A stretch of DNA of 64,000 nucleotides from Gemmatimonadota bacterium (GCA_028873815.1 JAPPNN010000087.1:44084-108083); one strand, 5' to 3'; positions 17,250 through 26,345 are shown, counted from the stretch's first letter. Notes: generated by a model not told the origin, from the sequence alone. Program-made: numbers and translations.

Positions 17250-20200
17250 ATGGGCAAGCCACGTATGAACCGCAGTTTCACCATCCTTCTCACATTCACC
17301 CTGCTCCCGATCGTCGCCCTCGCCGCCGCACCGACAGATGCGCGAGCCCAGGGCGGTACCATCACGGGGCAGGTGACCGACGCCGGAACCGGGGCGCCGA
17401 TCGAGCTGGCTCAGGTGACGGTGGAGGGCACCAGGATCTCGGTAACGACCACCGCCCAGGGGCGCTACCTGGTGACCGGCGTGTCGGCCGGTGTTCGCAC
17501 GGTGACCGTGCAGCGCCTCGGGTACTCCGACGCTTCCCAGGAGGTCACGGTCCCCGAGGGCGGAGCCGTCAACCTGGACTTCGCCCTGGCCACCGCGCCC
17601 GTGAACCTCAGCGGGATCGTGGTGACCACCACCGGTGAGCAGCAGAAGATGAGCATTGCGAACGTGATCGCGACGATCGGGGCAGATTCCATCGTCACGA
17701 GTGCGCCGATCACGAACGTGACCGATCTCCTGCAGGGCCGCGTCCCCGGCGTAATGACCTTCAGCAACGCCGGGATGACAGGCTCATCGGCCCGTGTCCG
17801 CATCCGGGGCTTCAACAGTCTGTCCCAGGACAACACACCCCTCATGATCATCGACGGGGTGCGCGTGGAGAACACCACCGGCGGCGGCAGCCAGATTGGC
17901 CCCAGACAGTACAGTTCCGGCTGGACCGCCGGGGCGGTAACCGACCTGAACCCGGAAGAGATCGAGTCCATCGACATCGTCAAGGGACCGTCGGCCGCGA
18001 CGCTGTACGGGACGGACGGGGCCAACGGCGTGATCCTCATCCGCACCAAGCGAGGCCAGCCCGGCGAAGCCAGGTGGAGCGTGTACACCGAGGGAGGCCT
18101 GATCCAGCAGGCCGCCGATGTGCACGAGGGCTGGTACGCATGGGGACGGAACGCCGACGGCGCGACCATACGCTGTGAGAACCGCGTGCGTGTGGTGGGC
18201 GGCTGCACGTTGGACAGCCTCACGACCTGGAGCGCGTTCCGTGACTCCCCCTCGGCTCCTCTGGGGCTCGGGCACCGCGAGCAGCTGGGGGTCCAGGTAT
18301 CGGGTGGGGTCGAGCGATTCCGGTATTTCTTCGCCACCGAACTCGAGAACGAGACGGGATACCTCGAGCTTTCGGAATCGGAGATCGAGCGCAAACAGGC
18401 GGAGCGTGGAGGCGTCGAGATTCCCGGTTGGCAGAGACGCCCGAACTACCTGAAGCGATTGACCATGCGCGGAAACGTCACGGCGCGTCTCAACGAGACC
18501 GCGGACATCAATGTCTCGACCGGGGTGACCCTGCAGGAAAGCCAGATCCCGAGCAACGGCGTTTTCTGGAGAGGCAGCTGGGGACCCGGCTACAATGACA
18601 ACAACGAGGGGTGGTGGCTTGGCGACCGTCCCGGGGATCTGTTTGCGACCAGGGCCGGGTCCAACATTACCCGCTTCACGACCGGGATCAACGGGAACTG
18701 GATTCCGCGGCCATGGCTGACGTTCCGCGGCACGGTCGGCCTCGACCACTCGGCCCAGTTCTCGGACAACCTCCTTCGGCGGGGGGAGGACACCTCGGGG
18801 GCTCTCAACACGGGGTTCCGCAATCATATTCGCTCCGACATCGCACTCTATACCGTCGACCTGGGATCCACCGCCGAATTCGACATCAATCCCACGGTCA
18901 AATCGAGGACGTCATTCGGGGTCCAGTACAACCGCCGTCACCAGGGGGTGGCACAGGCACGCGGTACCGATCTGCCCCCGGGGGCCCAGACGGTGAACGG
19001 CGCCGCCAACTACACCGCGTCGGAATCCAACGTTCAGTCGGTGGTGGCGGGTACGTACGTGGAACAGACCTTCGACCTGGACGGCCGTTTCTTCCTCACC
19101 GCCGCGCTGCGGGCTGACGGGGCCAGCAACTTCGGCAAGGACTTCAAGACGGCCTGGTACCCCAAGGGAGGGTTCTCCTGGCTCCTATCGGAGGAGGGTT
19201 TCTTCCCTCGGGGCTCGTTCATCAACAGCCTGAGGTATCGGTTCGCATACGGGGCCTCCGGCGTCCAGCCGCAGGCGACCGACGCTCTGGCGGATGTCCG
19301 CTTCGCCAGCGTCTTCGTGAATGGCCAGTCGCGGACCGGAGCAAGACTGTTCGCGCTCGGAAACCCCGATCTCGGGCCGGAGCGGGTGACCGAATACGAG
19401 ACCGGGGTCGACATGGAGCTTCTCGACAGCCGGGTTCAGCTGGAGGCCACCGCCTATTATCGGAAGAGCGTGGATGCGCTGGTTCGGCGGGCGATGCCGC
19501 GGTCCATCGGGATTACCGGTACCGGGCAGCTGGACAATGTGGGTTCAGTCCGCAACATGGGCATCGAGGCCGACGTGCAGGCCGAGGTCTTCAACCTGGC
19601 CGGTGCCACGTTCAGCGTGAACGTCAATGGTTCCGTGAACTCCAACGTGCTCCTCGAACTCGCCGAAGGACTCCGTCCGCCGGAGGATCGCTTCATCAAG
19701 TTCGTGGAGGGCTGGCCGCTCTACGGGCAGTGGGATCGTCCGGTGCTGGGCTGGAATGATGACAACGGCGACGGCGTCCTGCAGGCCGACGAAGTCCAGG
19801 TGGGCGATTCGATCATTTTCATCGGCAACACGAACCCCACCAGAATGCTCAACTTCACGCCGACGATCTCGCTGCTGGGCGGGAGACTGTACCTGAGTTC
19901 GCTCTTCGTGTACCGAGGTGGCTGGGTGCAGACGAACTTCAGCGAACTCAACAAGTGCAACTTCGGCAGCTGCCGGGCACGGAACGATCCGGAAGCCCCG
20001 CTTCATTTGCAGGCACAGTACATCGCCTTCACCAAGCCCGGTCTGACCTACGCGGGATACCAGGAAGACGGGACCTTCACGCGGTGGGCCGAGGCCCTGG
20101 TGTCGTACACTTTCCAACCGGGTGCGCTCCAGCCGCTCGGACTCGGAGCGAGCAGCGCGACGGTATCGCTCAGCGCCAGAAACCTGATGCTGTGGACGGA

Positions 20201-20339
20201 CTACACCGGTCCTGACCCGGAGGTGACGGCGAACCCGTCGCTCAGCGGAAACTTCGGGACCCGCTGGGACCTGGGCTACGACAACCCCACGGCACCGCCG
20301 GCGCGCTACATCATCATGCGCGTGAAACTCAACTTCTAG
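17250..20339 (+). CDS. SusC/RagA-type TonB-dependent outer-membrane transporter
   Basis: A 1029-residue outer-membrane receptor. It begins with a leader (FTILLTFTLLPIVALAAAPTDARAQ), then a carboxypeptidase-regulatory-like beta-sandwich (about 33-115, GGTITGQVTDAGTGAPIELAQVTVEGT). The plug follows (NVTDLLQGRVPGVM, RIRGFNSLSQ, PLMIIDGVRV, SIDIVKGPSAATLYGT), then a large barrel ending in ARYIIMRVKLNF with the terminal Phe needed for barrel insertion. The ATG at 17250 has GGAGG upstream. It pairs with the SusD-like lipoprotein 13 bp downstream, forming a two-component importer for glycans or oligopeptides. With no glycoside hydrolases nearby and many peptidases in the window, a peptide substrate is more likely, but this is inference. 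Confidence 0.93.
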   Translation: MGKPRMNRSFTILLTFTLLPIVALAAAPTDARAQGGTITGQVTDAGTGAPIELAQVTVEGTRISVTTTAQGRYLVTGVSAGVRTVTVQRLGYSDASQEVTVPEGGAVNLDFALATAPVNLSGIVVTTTGEQQKMSIANVIATIGADSIVTSAPITNVTDLLQGRVPGVMTFSNAGMTGSSARVRIRGFNSLSQDNTPLMIIDGVRVENTTGGGSQIGPRQYSSGWTAGAVTDLNPEEIESIDIVKGPSAATLYGTDGANGVILIRTKRGQPGEARWSVYTEGGLIQQAADVHEGWYAWGRNADGATIRCENRVRVVGGCTLDSLTTWSAFRDSPSAPLGLGHREQLGVQVSGGVERFRYFFATELENETGYLELSESEIERKQAERGGVEIPGWQRRPNYLKRLTMRGNVTARLNETADINVSTGVTLQESQIPSNGVFWRGSWGPGYNDNNEGWWLGDRPGDLFATRAGSNITRFTTGINGNWIPRPWLTFRGTVGLDHSAQFSDNLLRRGEDTSGALNTGFRNHIRSDIALYTVDLGSTAEFDINPTVKSRTSFGVQYNRRHQGVAQARGTDLPPGAQTVNGAANYTASESNVQSVVAGTYVEQTFDLDGRFFLTAALRADGASNFGKDFKTAWYPKGGFSWLLSEEGFFPRGSFINSLRYRFAYGASGVQPQATDALADVRFASVFVNGQSRTGARLFALGNPDLGPERVTEYETGVDMELLDSRVQLEATAYYRKSVDALVRRAMPRSIGITGTGQLDNVGSVRNMGIEADVQAEVFNLAGATFSVNVNGSVNSNVLLELAEGLRPPEDRFIKFVEGWPLYGQWDRPVLGWNDDNGDGVLQADEVQVGDSIIFIGNTNPTRMLNFTPTISLLGGRLYLSSLFVYRGGWVQTNFSELNKCNFGSCRARNDPEAPLHLQAQYIAFTKPGLTYAGYQEDGTFTRWAEALVSYTFQPGALQPLGLGASSATVSLSARNLMLWTDYTGPDPEVTANPSLSGNFGTRWDLGYDNPTAPPARYIIMRVKLNF

Positions 20340-20352
20340 GAAGGAGGGACCC

Positions 20353-21642
20353 ATGTTCAAGGACAAGAAGAAACCGTGCTTCCTTGTGGCCATCGCCGGG
20401 ACGCTCCTGCTGGGCTGCGACGCACTTACGGATGTCGCCGCGCCGGATGTCGTGCAGCCGCAGGATGTCGACAACGCAGAGGGTGCCGCGTCGTTCGGCG
20501 CAGCCGCTCTCAACAACCTGTACTCACAGTTCTCCGGCATGACATCGACCACCGGACGATTCTCGGACGAGTTCTACCTCTCCGATTCCTTCAACGCCTT
20601 CGCCGCTGTCGACTACCGGGAGCAGGCCGTGACCTACACCGAGTGGGGGCCGGTGCTGCTGGGACGGGGGCGAACCTTCGCACAGCTCGGCATTGACCTG
20701 TACCTGCAGCACGCCCCGGAGGAGCGGGCCGCCATCGGGCAGCTCTACGCCGTTCGCGGCCTGGCGGCACTGCTCCTGGGAGAGGTCAACTGCAACGGGA
20801 CCCCACTCAGCGAGGTGGTCGACCTGAAGCCGGTCTACGGCGGACCGATTACCAGCGACAGCATGACCACACGGGCAGTAGCGGAGCTTGACGCCGCACT
20901 CGAATACGCGGCCGCGGACGAGCAAATCATGAATCTCGTTGGCGTTGCCCGCGGCCGGGCGCTCACAAACCTCGGACGGTTCAGCGAGGCCGCTTCGGCG
21001 GTCGCAGGCGTGCCCACCGACTACGTCTACCTCGCCGAGCTGTCCGCGGCCGGAGCCGGACTCCAGAATCCCATCTTCAACACGAACAGCAGGACGGACG
21101 TGTGGGGTGCCGTCACCGTTTCGGATGGCGAGGGGACCAACGGGCTCGACTTCGTAAGCGCCAATGATCCGCGTGTTCCGACCGAGTTGCTCGGGACCGG
21201 CAGGGACGGCGAGACGGAGCACTACTACTACAAGAAGTTCACGGACCGGTATGACCCGATCGTATTGGCCTCCGGAATCGAGGCACGGCTCATCGAAGCC
21301 GAGGCGGACCTGAAGGCCGGAGGCGGCAGGTGGCTGTCGATCCTCAACGACCTGCGAGCGGTCGCGATCGATCCGCCCCTGGAGCCGCTGATGGATCCGG
21401 GATCGCCCGACGCCCGGGTGGATCTCGTGTTCCGCGAGCGCGCGTTCTGGCTCTTCGCAACGGGTCATCGCATGGGCGACCTGCGCAGGCTCCTGCGCCA
21501 GTACGGGCGGTCGCAGAACGACACGCATCCGGTCGGCCACTACAAGGGCCCGCAGAGCTACGGGACCGACGTGGTGTTCATCCTGACGCTGTCGGAGCAG
21601 TCGAATCCTGAGGGGTTTGTCTGTCTGGACAGGAACCCGTAG
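20353..21642 (+). CDS. SusD/RagB-like outer-membrane lipoprotein
   Basis: A 429-residue lipoprotein with a lipobox at LLLGCDALTD near residue 22. The sequence is helical in character with TPR-like segments (AVAELDAALEYAAADEQ, ARGRALTNLGRFSEAASAV), and the C-terminal part has the ERAFWLFATGHRMGDLRRLLRQY element that closes SusD proteins. The ribosome site AGGAAGGAGGGACC precedes the ATG. It caps the SusC barrel encoded just upstream and captures ligand at the cell surface. The operon ends here: a strong hairpin lies 43 bases after the stop. Confidence 0.9.
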   Translation: MFKDKKKPCFLVAIAGTLLLGCDALTDVAAPDVVQPQDVDNAEGAASFGAAALNNLYSQFSGMTSTTGRFSDEFYLSDSFNAFAAVDYREQAVTYTEWGPVLLGRGRTFAQLGIDLYLQHAPEERAAIGQLYAVRGLAALLLGEVNCNGTPLSEVVDLKPVYGGPITSDSMTTRAVAELDAALEYAAADEQIMNLVGVARGRALTNLGRFSEAASAVAGVPTDYVYLAELSAAGAGLQNPIFNTNSRTDVWGAVTVSDGEGTNGLDFVSANDPRVPTELLGTGRDGETEHYYYKKFTDRYDPIVLASGIEARLIEAEADLKAGGGRWLSILNDLRAVAIDPPLEPLMDPGSPDARVDLVFRERAFWLFATGHRMGDLRRLLRQYGRSQNDTHPVGHYKGPQSYGTDVVFILTLSEQSNPEGFVCLDRNP

Positions 21643-21684
21643 AAGGGGGGGCGCTGCAGGGATCCGCTCCTCACGCAGGGTTTT

Positions 21685-21724
21685 GCCCCGGCCCGCCAGG
21701 CACACCGTCTGGCGCGGCCGGGGC
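21685..21724 (+). terminator. Terminator-like hairpin after SusC/SusD operon
   Basis: GCCCCGGCC-CGCCAG pairs with CTGGCG-CGGCCGGGGC around a nine-base loop, with a single mismatch between the 9-bp and 6-bp stems. It follows the SusD stop by 43 bases and ends just before the toxin-antitoxin operators. No T run follows, so it may pause polymerase or protect the mRNA end instead. Confidence 0.5.
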
Positions 21725-21736
21725 GTCTCGATTATG

Positions 21737-21769
21737 TTCATATGAAACATGCAGAGAGTTCATATGAAC
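21737..21769. promoter_or_regulatory. Tandem palindromic operator of ParS/RES operon
   Basis: TTCATATGAA occurs twice, at 21737-21746 and 21759-21768. The second copy is extended to GTTCATATGAAC (21758-21769). The two copies are 22 bases apart start to start, about two helical turns. The second covers the proposed antitoxin start codon (21764). This is a classic layout for autorepression by a toxin-antitoxin complex. Confidence 0.65.
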
Positions 21770-22240
21770 AGACAACGAGATCATTGCCCTGACCCGAAGG
21801 GACGTGGCGACCTGGGCGAGCTGCCTGCGCGCCTGGTCCGCGAGGCTCGTCCGGTCTACGGAGAGCCCGCGCGGCTCGAGGAACTCCGCCAGGCCGCCGA
21901 GACCGGCCTCCCGGTCGACGCCGTCCGCGCGCTGCAGTTGGAATTGAAGCGGTTCGGGTTGCGGCGGCCGTCCGCTTTCGTGAACCGAATCGTGCCCCGG
22001 GCCACTCGACAACGGCGCGAGCGACTGAAGCGCGAGGAGAGTGAAGCCGTGCTGCGCGTCGCGGCCGTGATGGCGCTGGCCGTGTACGTGTGGGGCGAAG
22101 AGGAGGGGGCGGCGGAGTTTCTGATCAACCCGCACCCGATGCTGAGGGGTGCCATACCGCTGGAAATGGCCCTGTCGGAGGTAGGGGCAAGGTATGTGGA
22201 GGACATTCTCTGGGGCTTGCACTACGGCTTGCCCGTTTGA
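21764..22240 (+). CDS. Xre/MbcA/ParS-family antitoxin
   Basis: A 158-residue antitoxin of the type that pairs with RES toxins. The C-terminal toxin-binding domain is clear: AEFLINPHPMLRGAIPLEMALSEVGARYVEDILWGLHYGLPV reads like the ParS/MbcA consensus (W-L..PHPALGG..PLE.L....G...V...L). The N-terminal half is basic and helical and probably binds DNA. The ATG at 21764 is preferred to the one at 21749 because GAGAG precedes it and the upstream start would lie between the two operator copies; both remain possible. The stop overlaps the toxin start (TTGA). It likely represses its own promoter with the toxin and neutralises the toxin's NAD-degrading activity. Confidence 0.88.
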   Translation: MNRQRDHCPDPKGRGDLGELPARLVREARPVYGEPARLEELRQAAETGLPVDAVRALQLELKRFGLRRPSAFVNRIVPRATRQRRERLKREESEAVLRVAAVMALAVYVWGEEEGAAEFLINPHPMLRGAIPLEMALSEVGARYVEDILWGLHYGLPV

Positions 22241-22680
22241 ACCTCTATCGGATTCACGACCGTCGCCATGACGCCCTGAGCGGGACAGGTGCTGCGCTGA
22301 AGGGTGGGCGATGGAACCCGCGCGGCCTGCCTGTCGTCTACACTTCCCCTGCCTATGAGGGCACAATGCTCGAAATCCTCGCCCGAGCTGTGACCAGGAG
22401 GATACCCAAGGGATATGTCGCCTCCCGGATTGTTCTGCCGGACGACTGCGAGGTGGAGCGTCTCGAGGGCGGACAGTCCCCGGACTGGTTTGATTGGACG
22501 CGTTCCCGGCGGATCGGGCGAGCCTGGGCGGACTCGCTGCGGTCGCTTGGCCTGGAGGTGCCTTCCTACGTCGCGCAGCCCTGGGGCCGGAACGTGCTGC
22601 TGAACCCGCGTCATTCGGATTTCGGTCGGGTCCGGGTCGCGGAAGCCGTGGATGTCCGCTGGGATCCGCGGATGTTCTGA
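22237..22680 (+). CDS. RES-domain toxin (NAD-degrading)
   Basis: A 147-residue RES toxin. The hallmark segment is present: LYRIHDRRHDALSGTGA, then GGRWNPRGLPVVYTS, then a Tyr and Glu in AYEGTMLEILARA. RES toxins of this group cleave NAD+ by hydrolysis or phosphorolysis and cause growth arrest. The start is the TTG at 22237 overlapping the antitoxin stop. The C-terminal part (RIGRAWADSLRSLGLEVPSYV, then NVLLNPRHSDFGRV) is complete, so the gene appears intact. The operon stands alone between a terminator-like hairpin and the next metabolic operon and may act as a stability or stress module. Confidence 0.9.
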   Translation: MNLYRIHDRRHDALSGTGAALKGGRWNPRGLPVVYTSPAYEGTMLEILARAVTRRIPKGYVASRIVLPDDCEVERLEGGQSPDWFDWTRSRRIGRAWADSLRSLGLEVPSYVAQPWGRNVLLNPRHSDFGRVRVAEAVDVRWDPRMF

Positions 22681-22749
22681 CGGGATCGGCCGGGTTCTCC
22701 CGTGAATCGTTGGGCGCAGGGGGGTGCATCGGTCCGCCGCTTGGCGGTA

Positions 22750-22778
22750 TTGTCCACGGTCCGGCCAACGTTACTTAT
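22750..22778 (+). promoter_or_regulatory. Weak candidate promoter for the aldo/keto reductase operon
   Basis: TTGTCC at 22750-22755 and ACTTAT at 22773-22778 are separated by 17 bases and lie upstream of the GAGGAG ribosome site of the next gene. Matches to the consensus are 4/6 and 3/6, so this is only the best candidate in the 118-bp gap. Confidence 0.2.
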
Positions 22779-22798
22779 CCAGCTTGAGGAGCCCGCGC

Positions 22799-23815
22799 TT
22801 GCAATACTCCCTTCTCGGCGACAGCGGTCTCGTCGTGTCCCGCATCGCGCTCGGCTGCATGAGCTTCGGCAGCCGCCAGTGGCGCCCGTGGATGCTCGAG
22901 GAGGGCGAGGCCAAGCCCTTCTTCCGGCGCGCCGTCGAACTCGGCATCAACTTCTTCGACACGGCGGACGTGTACTCGCTCGGCGTGAGCGAGGAGATCA
23001 CCGGCAAGTGGATGCGAGAGTTCGCGGTCCGGGACGAGGCGGTGGTGGCCACCAAGGTCAAGATGCGCATGGGCCCGGGGCCGAACCGGGGGGGATTGTC
23101 GCGGAAGCACATCGTTCAATCCTGCGAGGCCTCGCTCAAACGGCTGGGGGTGGAGCGGATCGACCTCTACCAGATCCACCGCGCCGACCCGGCCACCCCG
23201 GTGGAGGAGACGCTGGCCGCGCTGGACCACCTGGTCCACCAGGGCAAGGTTCTCTACCTGGGCGCGTCGTCCATGTACGCGTGGCAGCTCATGAAGATGC
23301 TGTCGGTCTCGGAGCGCCGCGGATGGGCGCGCTTCGTGTCCATGCAGAACCACTACAACCTCGTCTACCGGGAAGAGGAGCGCGAGATGATGCCGCTGTG
23401 CGTGGAGGAGGGACTCGGCGTGATCCCCTGGTCGCCGCTGGCCCGCGGACTGCTGACCGGCAGCCGCGCGCGGGGAAGTCACGAGTCCTCGGTGCGCGAC
23501 GAGCACGACGCCTCCATGGCCGACGAACTCTACGATCACGAGTCCGACTGGGACGTGGTGGACGCGACGTTGCGCGTCGCGAGGCGGCGGGGCGTGGAGC
23601 CCGTGCAGATCGCACTGGCGTGGCTGCTGTCGCGGCCCGCGGTGGTGGCGCCGGTGGTGGGGTTCACGAGGGTGGAACAGATGGATGCGGTGGCGGGCGC
23701 CGTGGACGTGGCGCTCACCGAGGGGGAATGCGGCGAGCTGGAAGCCCCGTATCGGCCGCACGCCGTGCGGGGTTGGCTGGACGGGCCGGTGCGGCTGCCG
23801 GGGATCAGTTCGTGA
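22799..23815 (+). CDS. Aldo/keto reductase
   Basis: A 338-residue NADPH-type TIM-barrel oxidoreductase. The catalytic tetrad is visible: Asp54 and Tyr59 in DTADVY, Lys86 in ATKVK and His127 in YQIHRAD. It most resembles the YajO/Gpr-like group with a potassium-channel-beta-subunit style N-terminus (LGDSGLVVSRIALGCMSFGSRQW). The start is a TTG at 22799, chosen for GAGGAG nine bases upstream. The 3' end overlaps the threonine dehydratase start (GTGA). This is the first of thirteen co-directional genes. It reduces an aldehyde or ketone; the identity is unknown, perhaps the keto product of the dehydratase. Confidence 0.9.
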   Translation: MQYSLLGDSGLVVSRIALGCMSFGSRQWRPWMLEEGEAKPFFRRAVELGINFFDTADVYSLGVSEEITGKWMREFAVRDEAVVATKVKMRMGPGPNRGGLSRKHIVQSCEASLKRLGVERIDLYQIHRADPATPVEETLAALDHLVHQGKVLYLGASSMYAWQLMKMLSVSERRGWARFVSMQNHYNLVYREEEREMMPLCVEEGLGVIPWSPLARGLLTGSRARGSHESSVRDEHDASMADELYDHESDWDVVDATLRVARRRGVEPVQIALAWLLSRPAVVAPVVGFTRVEQMDAVAGAVDVALTEGECGELEAPYRPHAVRGWLDGPVRLPGISS

Positions 23816-24819
23816 GCGGGGGTGCGGCGGGTGGCGCCGTGCGCGCCGGCATCCCGGGCCTCACCCTCACGCGCGCCGACTTTGAGGCCGCCTACGAGAA
23901 CGTCCGGCCGCACGTGTACCGCACCCCGCTGCTCACCAGCCGGTCGCTGAGCGAGGCGTGCGGCCTCGACGTGCGCCTCAAGGCCGAGCTGTTCCAGCTG
24001 GGCGGCTCCTACAAGGTGCGGGGCCCGCTCAACAAGATCGCCAGGCTGAGCGGCGAGGAGCGGGCCCGGGGCGTGATCTGCTCGTCGGCGGGCAATCACG
24101 CGCAGGGCGTGGCGATCGCGGCGCGGCACTACGGGGTGAAGGCGGTGGTGTGCATGGCCGAGAACGCGACGCCGGCGAAGGTCGCCGCCACCAAGGGATA
24201 CGGCGCACGCGTGGTACTCCACGGCAGAATCTGGGACGAGGCCAACGAGAAGGCCCTCGAACTCGTCGAGACCGAGGGCTACACCTACGTCCACCCGTTC
24301 GACGATCCCGACCTGATCGCCGGGCAGGGGACGCTGGGACTCGAAATCATGGAGCAGTTTCCCGAGGTCGAACTGGTGGTCGTCCCGATCGGCGGCGGTG
24401 GGCTGATCTCCGGGATCTCCATGGCGGTGAAGTCCATCAAGCCGGACGTGCGCGTCGTCGGCGTCGAGTCCTCAGGGGCCCCGGCCATGAAGCGCAGCGT
24501 CGAGGCGGGGTCGCGGGTGACGCTCGACCGCGTCGACTGTGTCATCGACGGGCTGGTCGTGAAACGCGTGGGCGGGAACACCTGTTCCATCGTGTCCCGC
24601 TTCGTGGACCAGATCGTCACGCTGCCCGACGAGCAGATCTTCGACGCCATGCTCTGGCTGATGACGCGCGCCAAGCTGGTGACCGAAGGCGCGGCCGCGT
24701 CGCCGGTGGGGGCGCTGCTCCGGGGGCTGGTCGACGCGCCGGCCGGCACGAAGACGGTGTGCATGCTGAGTGGCGGCAACCTGGACGTGGAGCAGCTGCG
24801 CGGGCTGTCCTGGAACTGA
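23812..24819 (+). CDS. Threonine/serine dehydratase (PLP, fold type II)
   Basis: A 335-residue PLP enzyme of the threonine ammonia-lyase/serine racemase family. The cofactor lysine is Lys68 in GGSYKVRGP, where most relatives have SFK.RG. SSAGNHAQGVA binds substrate and GGGGLISG binds the phosphate of PLP. A C-terminal LSGGN contains the Ser that contacts the pyridine nitrogen. The length matches the short catabolic form without an ACT regulatory domain, so feedback by isoleucine is not expected. It would release ammonia from L-threonine or L-serine to give 2-oxobutanoate or pyruvate. The GTG start overlaps the reductase stop. A role in hydroxy-amino-acid catabolism fits the operon. Confidence 0.88.
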   Translation: MSGGAAGGAVRAGIPGLTLTRADFEAAYENVRPHVYRTPLLTSRSLSEACGLDVRLKAELFQLGGSYKVRGPLNKIARLSGEERARGVICSSAGNHAQGVAIAARHYGVKAVVCMAENATPAKVAATKGYGARVVLHGRIWDEANEKALELVETEGYTYVHPFDDPDLIAGQGTLGLEIMEQFPEVELVVVPIGGGGLISGISMAVKSIKPDVRVVGVESSGAPAMKRSVEAGSRVTLDRVDCVIDGLVVKRVGGNTCSIVSRFVDQIVTLPDEQIFDAMLWLMTRAKLVTEGAAASPVGALLRGLVDAPAGTKTVCMLSGGNLDVEQLRGLSWN

Positions 24820-24828
24820 GTTGAACCC

Positions 24829-26343
24829 ATGGATGGCTCGTCCACCCGCTACCTCATCCGTCTCGCCGCCGAGGTCGCCAGCAAGTCGAATCGCACCCGG
24901 CGACGCTTCCAGAAACAGCTCGCGCGCAACCTCGACGATGCCCTCCGCTCCGCAGGCGCCAACGCCACCATCCGCGACAGATGGAGCCGGCTGTTCGTCA
25001 CGATTCCAGCAGCGGACTCCGCGGCCGACGATGACCAGGCCGCGGCCGCCGCAAACCAGGTCATGTCCGCCGCCACCCGAGTCTTCGGCGTCAACTCCTT
25101 CTCCCGGCTGGACGCCGTGCTCCCGGCCGACCTCGACACGATCGTCAGGGTGGGACACGACACCTACCGCGACGCCGTCACGGGGCACCGCTACGCCATC
25201 GCCGCCCGCCGCACCGGCCGTCACGGCTTCTCGTCGCGCGACATCGCGGTCGAACTCGGAGCCGCCCTCAATCCCTACGGCACCGTCGACCTCACCACGC
25301 CCGAGGTCACCGTCCACGTCGAAGTGCGCGACCAGCGCGCCTACCTCTTCAGCGGCCGCACCGACGGTCCGGGCGGTCTCCCGCTGGGCGTGCAGGGCCG
25401 GGCAGTGTGCCTCATCTCCGGCGGCTTCGACTCGGCCGTCGCCGCCTGGCTCCTCCTGAAGCGCGGCGTCACCCTCGACTACGTCTTCTGCAACCTGGCC
25501 GGTCCCGCCTTCGAGCGCTCCGTGATCCAGGTCACCAGGGTGCTCGCCGACCGCTGGAGCTACGGGGACCGCCCCCGCATGCACGTCATCGACTTCGCAG
25601 AGGCGGTCAGCCGGCTCCAGGCCGACGTCACGCCCCGCTACTGGCAGGTCGTGCTGAAGCGGCTCATGTACCGCGCTGCCGAGGTCGTCGCCGCAGAGAT
25701 CGGCGCGGATGCCCTGGTCACCGGCGAGTCCCTGGGCCAGGTGTCGTCGCAGACGCTCCGCAATCTGCGCTCGATCGAGGCCGCGGCGACCCTCCCGGTG
25801 CTGCGTCCCCTCGTGGGTCTCGACAAGCAGGAAATCATCCGTATCGCGCAGCAGGTCGGGACGGCCGCTCTTTCCGCGCGCGTCAAGGAATACTGCGCGA
25901 TTCTCGAGGGGAAGCCGGTTACGGCTGCGAAGGTTCTGGCGGTGGACCGCGAGGAGGCGCCGCTCGACCCCGGCCTGGTCGACCGCGCCGTGGCCGCGCG
26001 CAGGGTGCTGGACGTGCGGAAGCTCGCCGACTCGGACCTGCAGCGTGACTACCTGTGGCTCGATGTCCTCCCGGAGGGAGCCCGCGTAATCGACTGCCGC
26101 CCCCCACAGCAGGACGACGGATGGAGGCATCCCGGCTCGAAGCGCGTACTGCCGCCCGATTTTCCCGAACTGGCCACGAAACTAAACAAAGATGTTAAGT
26201 ATGTACTGTTCTGCGACAACGGAATCCAGTCCGGACATCTTGCAAATCTATTGCAGACAGTGGGTTACGAGGCCTATGCACTGAAGGACGGGACGAAGGC
26301 GCTGCGGGAAGGGGCGCCCGCGCTGCGGGGAGCGGCGCGGTAG
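24829..26343 (+). CDS. thiI: tRNA 4-thiouridine synthetase ThiI with rhodanese domain
   Basis: A 504-residue enzyme that adenylates U8 of tRNA and transfers persulfide sulfur, giving 4-thiouridine; in some bacteria it also feeds thiamine thiazole synthesis. An N-terminal ferredoxin-like/THUMP region spans about 1-175. The PP-loop is at about 197-205 (SGGFDSAVA). Cys356 (KEYCAI) is the conserved disulfide partner, and the C-terminal rhodanese domain carries the persulfide Cys462 (LFCDNGIQSG). This is the full-length E. coli-like architecture. It lies 9 bp after the dehydratase and 2 bp before an ABC-transporter gene, an unexpected setting for a tRNA-modification gene. An AT-rich 25-base patch (26178-26202) near the rhodanese Cys codon matches one in the aminotransferase at 33258. 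Confidence 0.93.
   Translation: MDGSSTRYLIRLAAEVASKSNRTRRRFQKQLARNLDDALRSAGANATIRDRWSRLFVTIPAADSAADDDQAAAAANQVMSAATRVFGVNSFSRLDAVLPADLDTIVRVGHDTYRDAVTGHRYAIAARRTGRHGFSSRDIAVELGAALNPYGTVDLTTPEVTVHVEVRDQRAYLFSGRTDGPGGLPLGVQGRAVCLISGGFDSAVAAWLLLKRGVTLDYVFCNLAGPAFERSVIQVTRVLADRWSYGDRPRMHVIDFAEAVSRLQADVTPRYWQVVLKRLMYRAAEVVAAEIGADALVTGESLGQVSSQTLRNLRSIEAAATLPVLRPLVGLDKQEIIRIAQQVGTAALSARVKEYCAILEGKPVTAAKVLAVDREEAPLDPGLVDRAVAARRVLDVRKLADSDLQRDYLWLDVLPEGARVIDCRPPQQDDGWRHPGSKRVLPPDFPELATKLNKDVKYVLFCDNGIQSGHLANLLQTVGYEAYALKDGTKALREGAPALRGAAR
26178..26202. repeat. AT-rich 25-mer, copy 1 (inside thiI)
   Basis: This segment matches the one at 33258-33282 at 22 of 25 bases, including ATGTTAAGTAT at the right end. 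It is in the same reading phase and encodes KLN..VKY in both genes. The arms ACTAAACA and TGTTAAGT form a near-perfect dyad. The surrounding gene is GC-rich. Confidence 0.5.
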
Positions 26344-26345
26344 CC

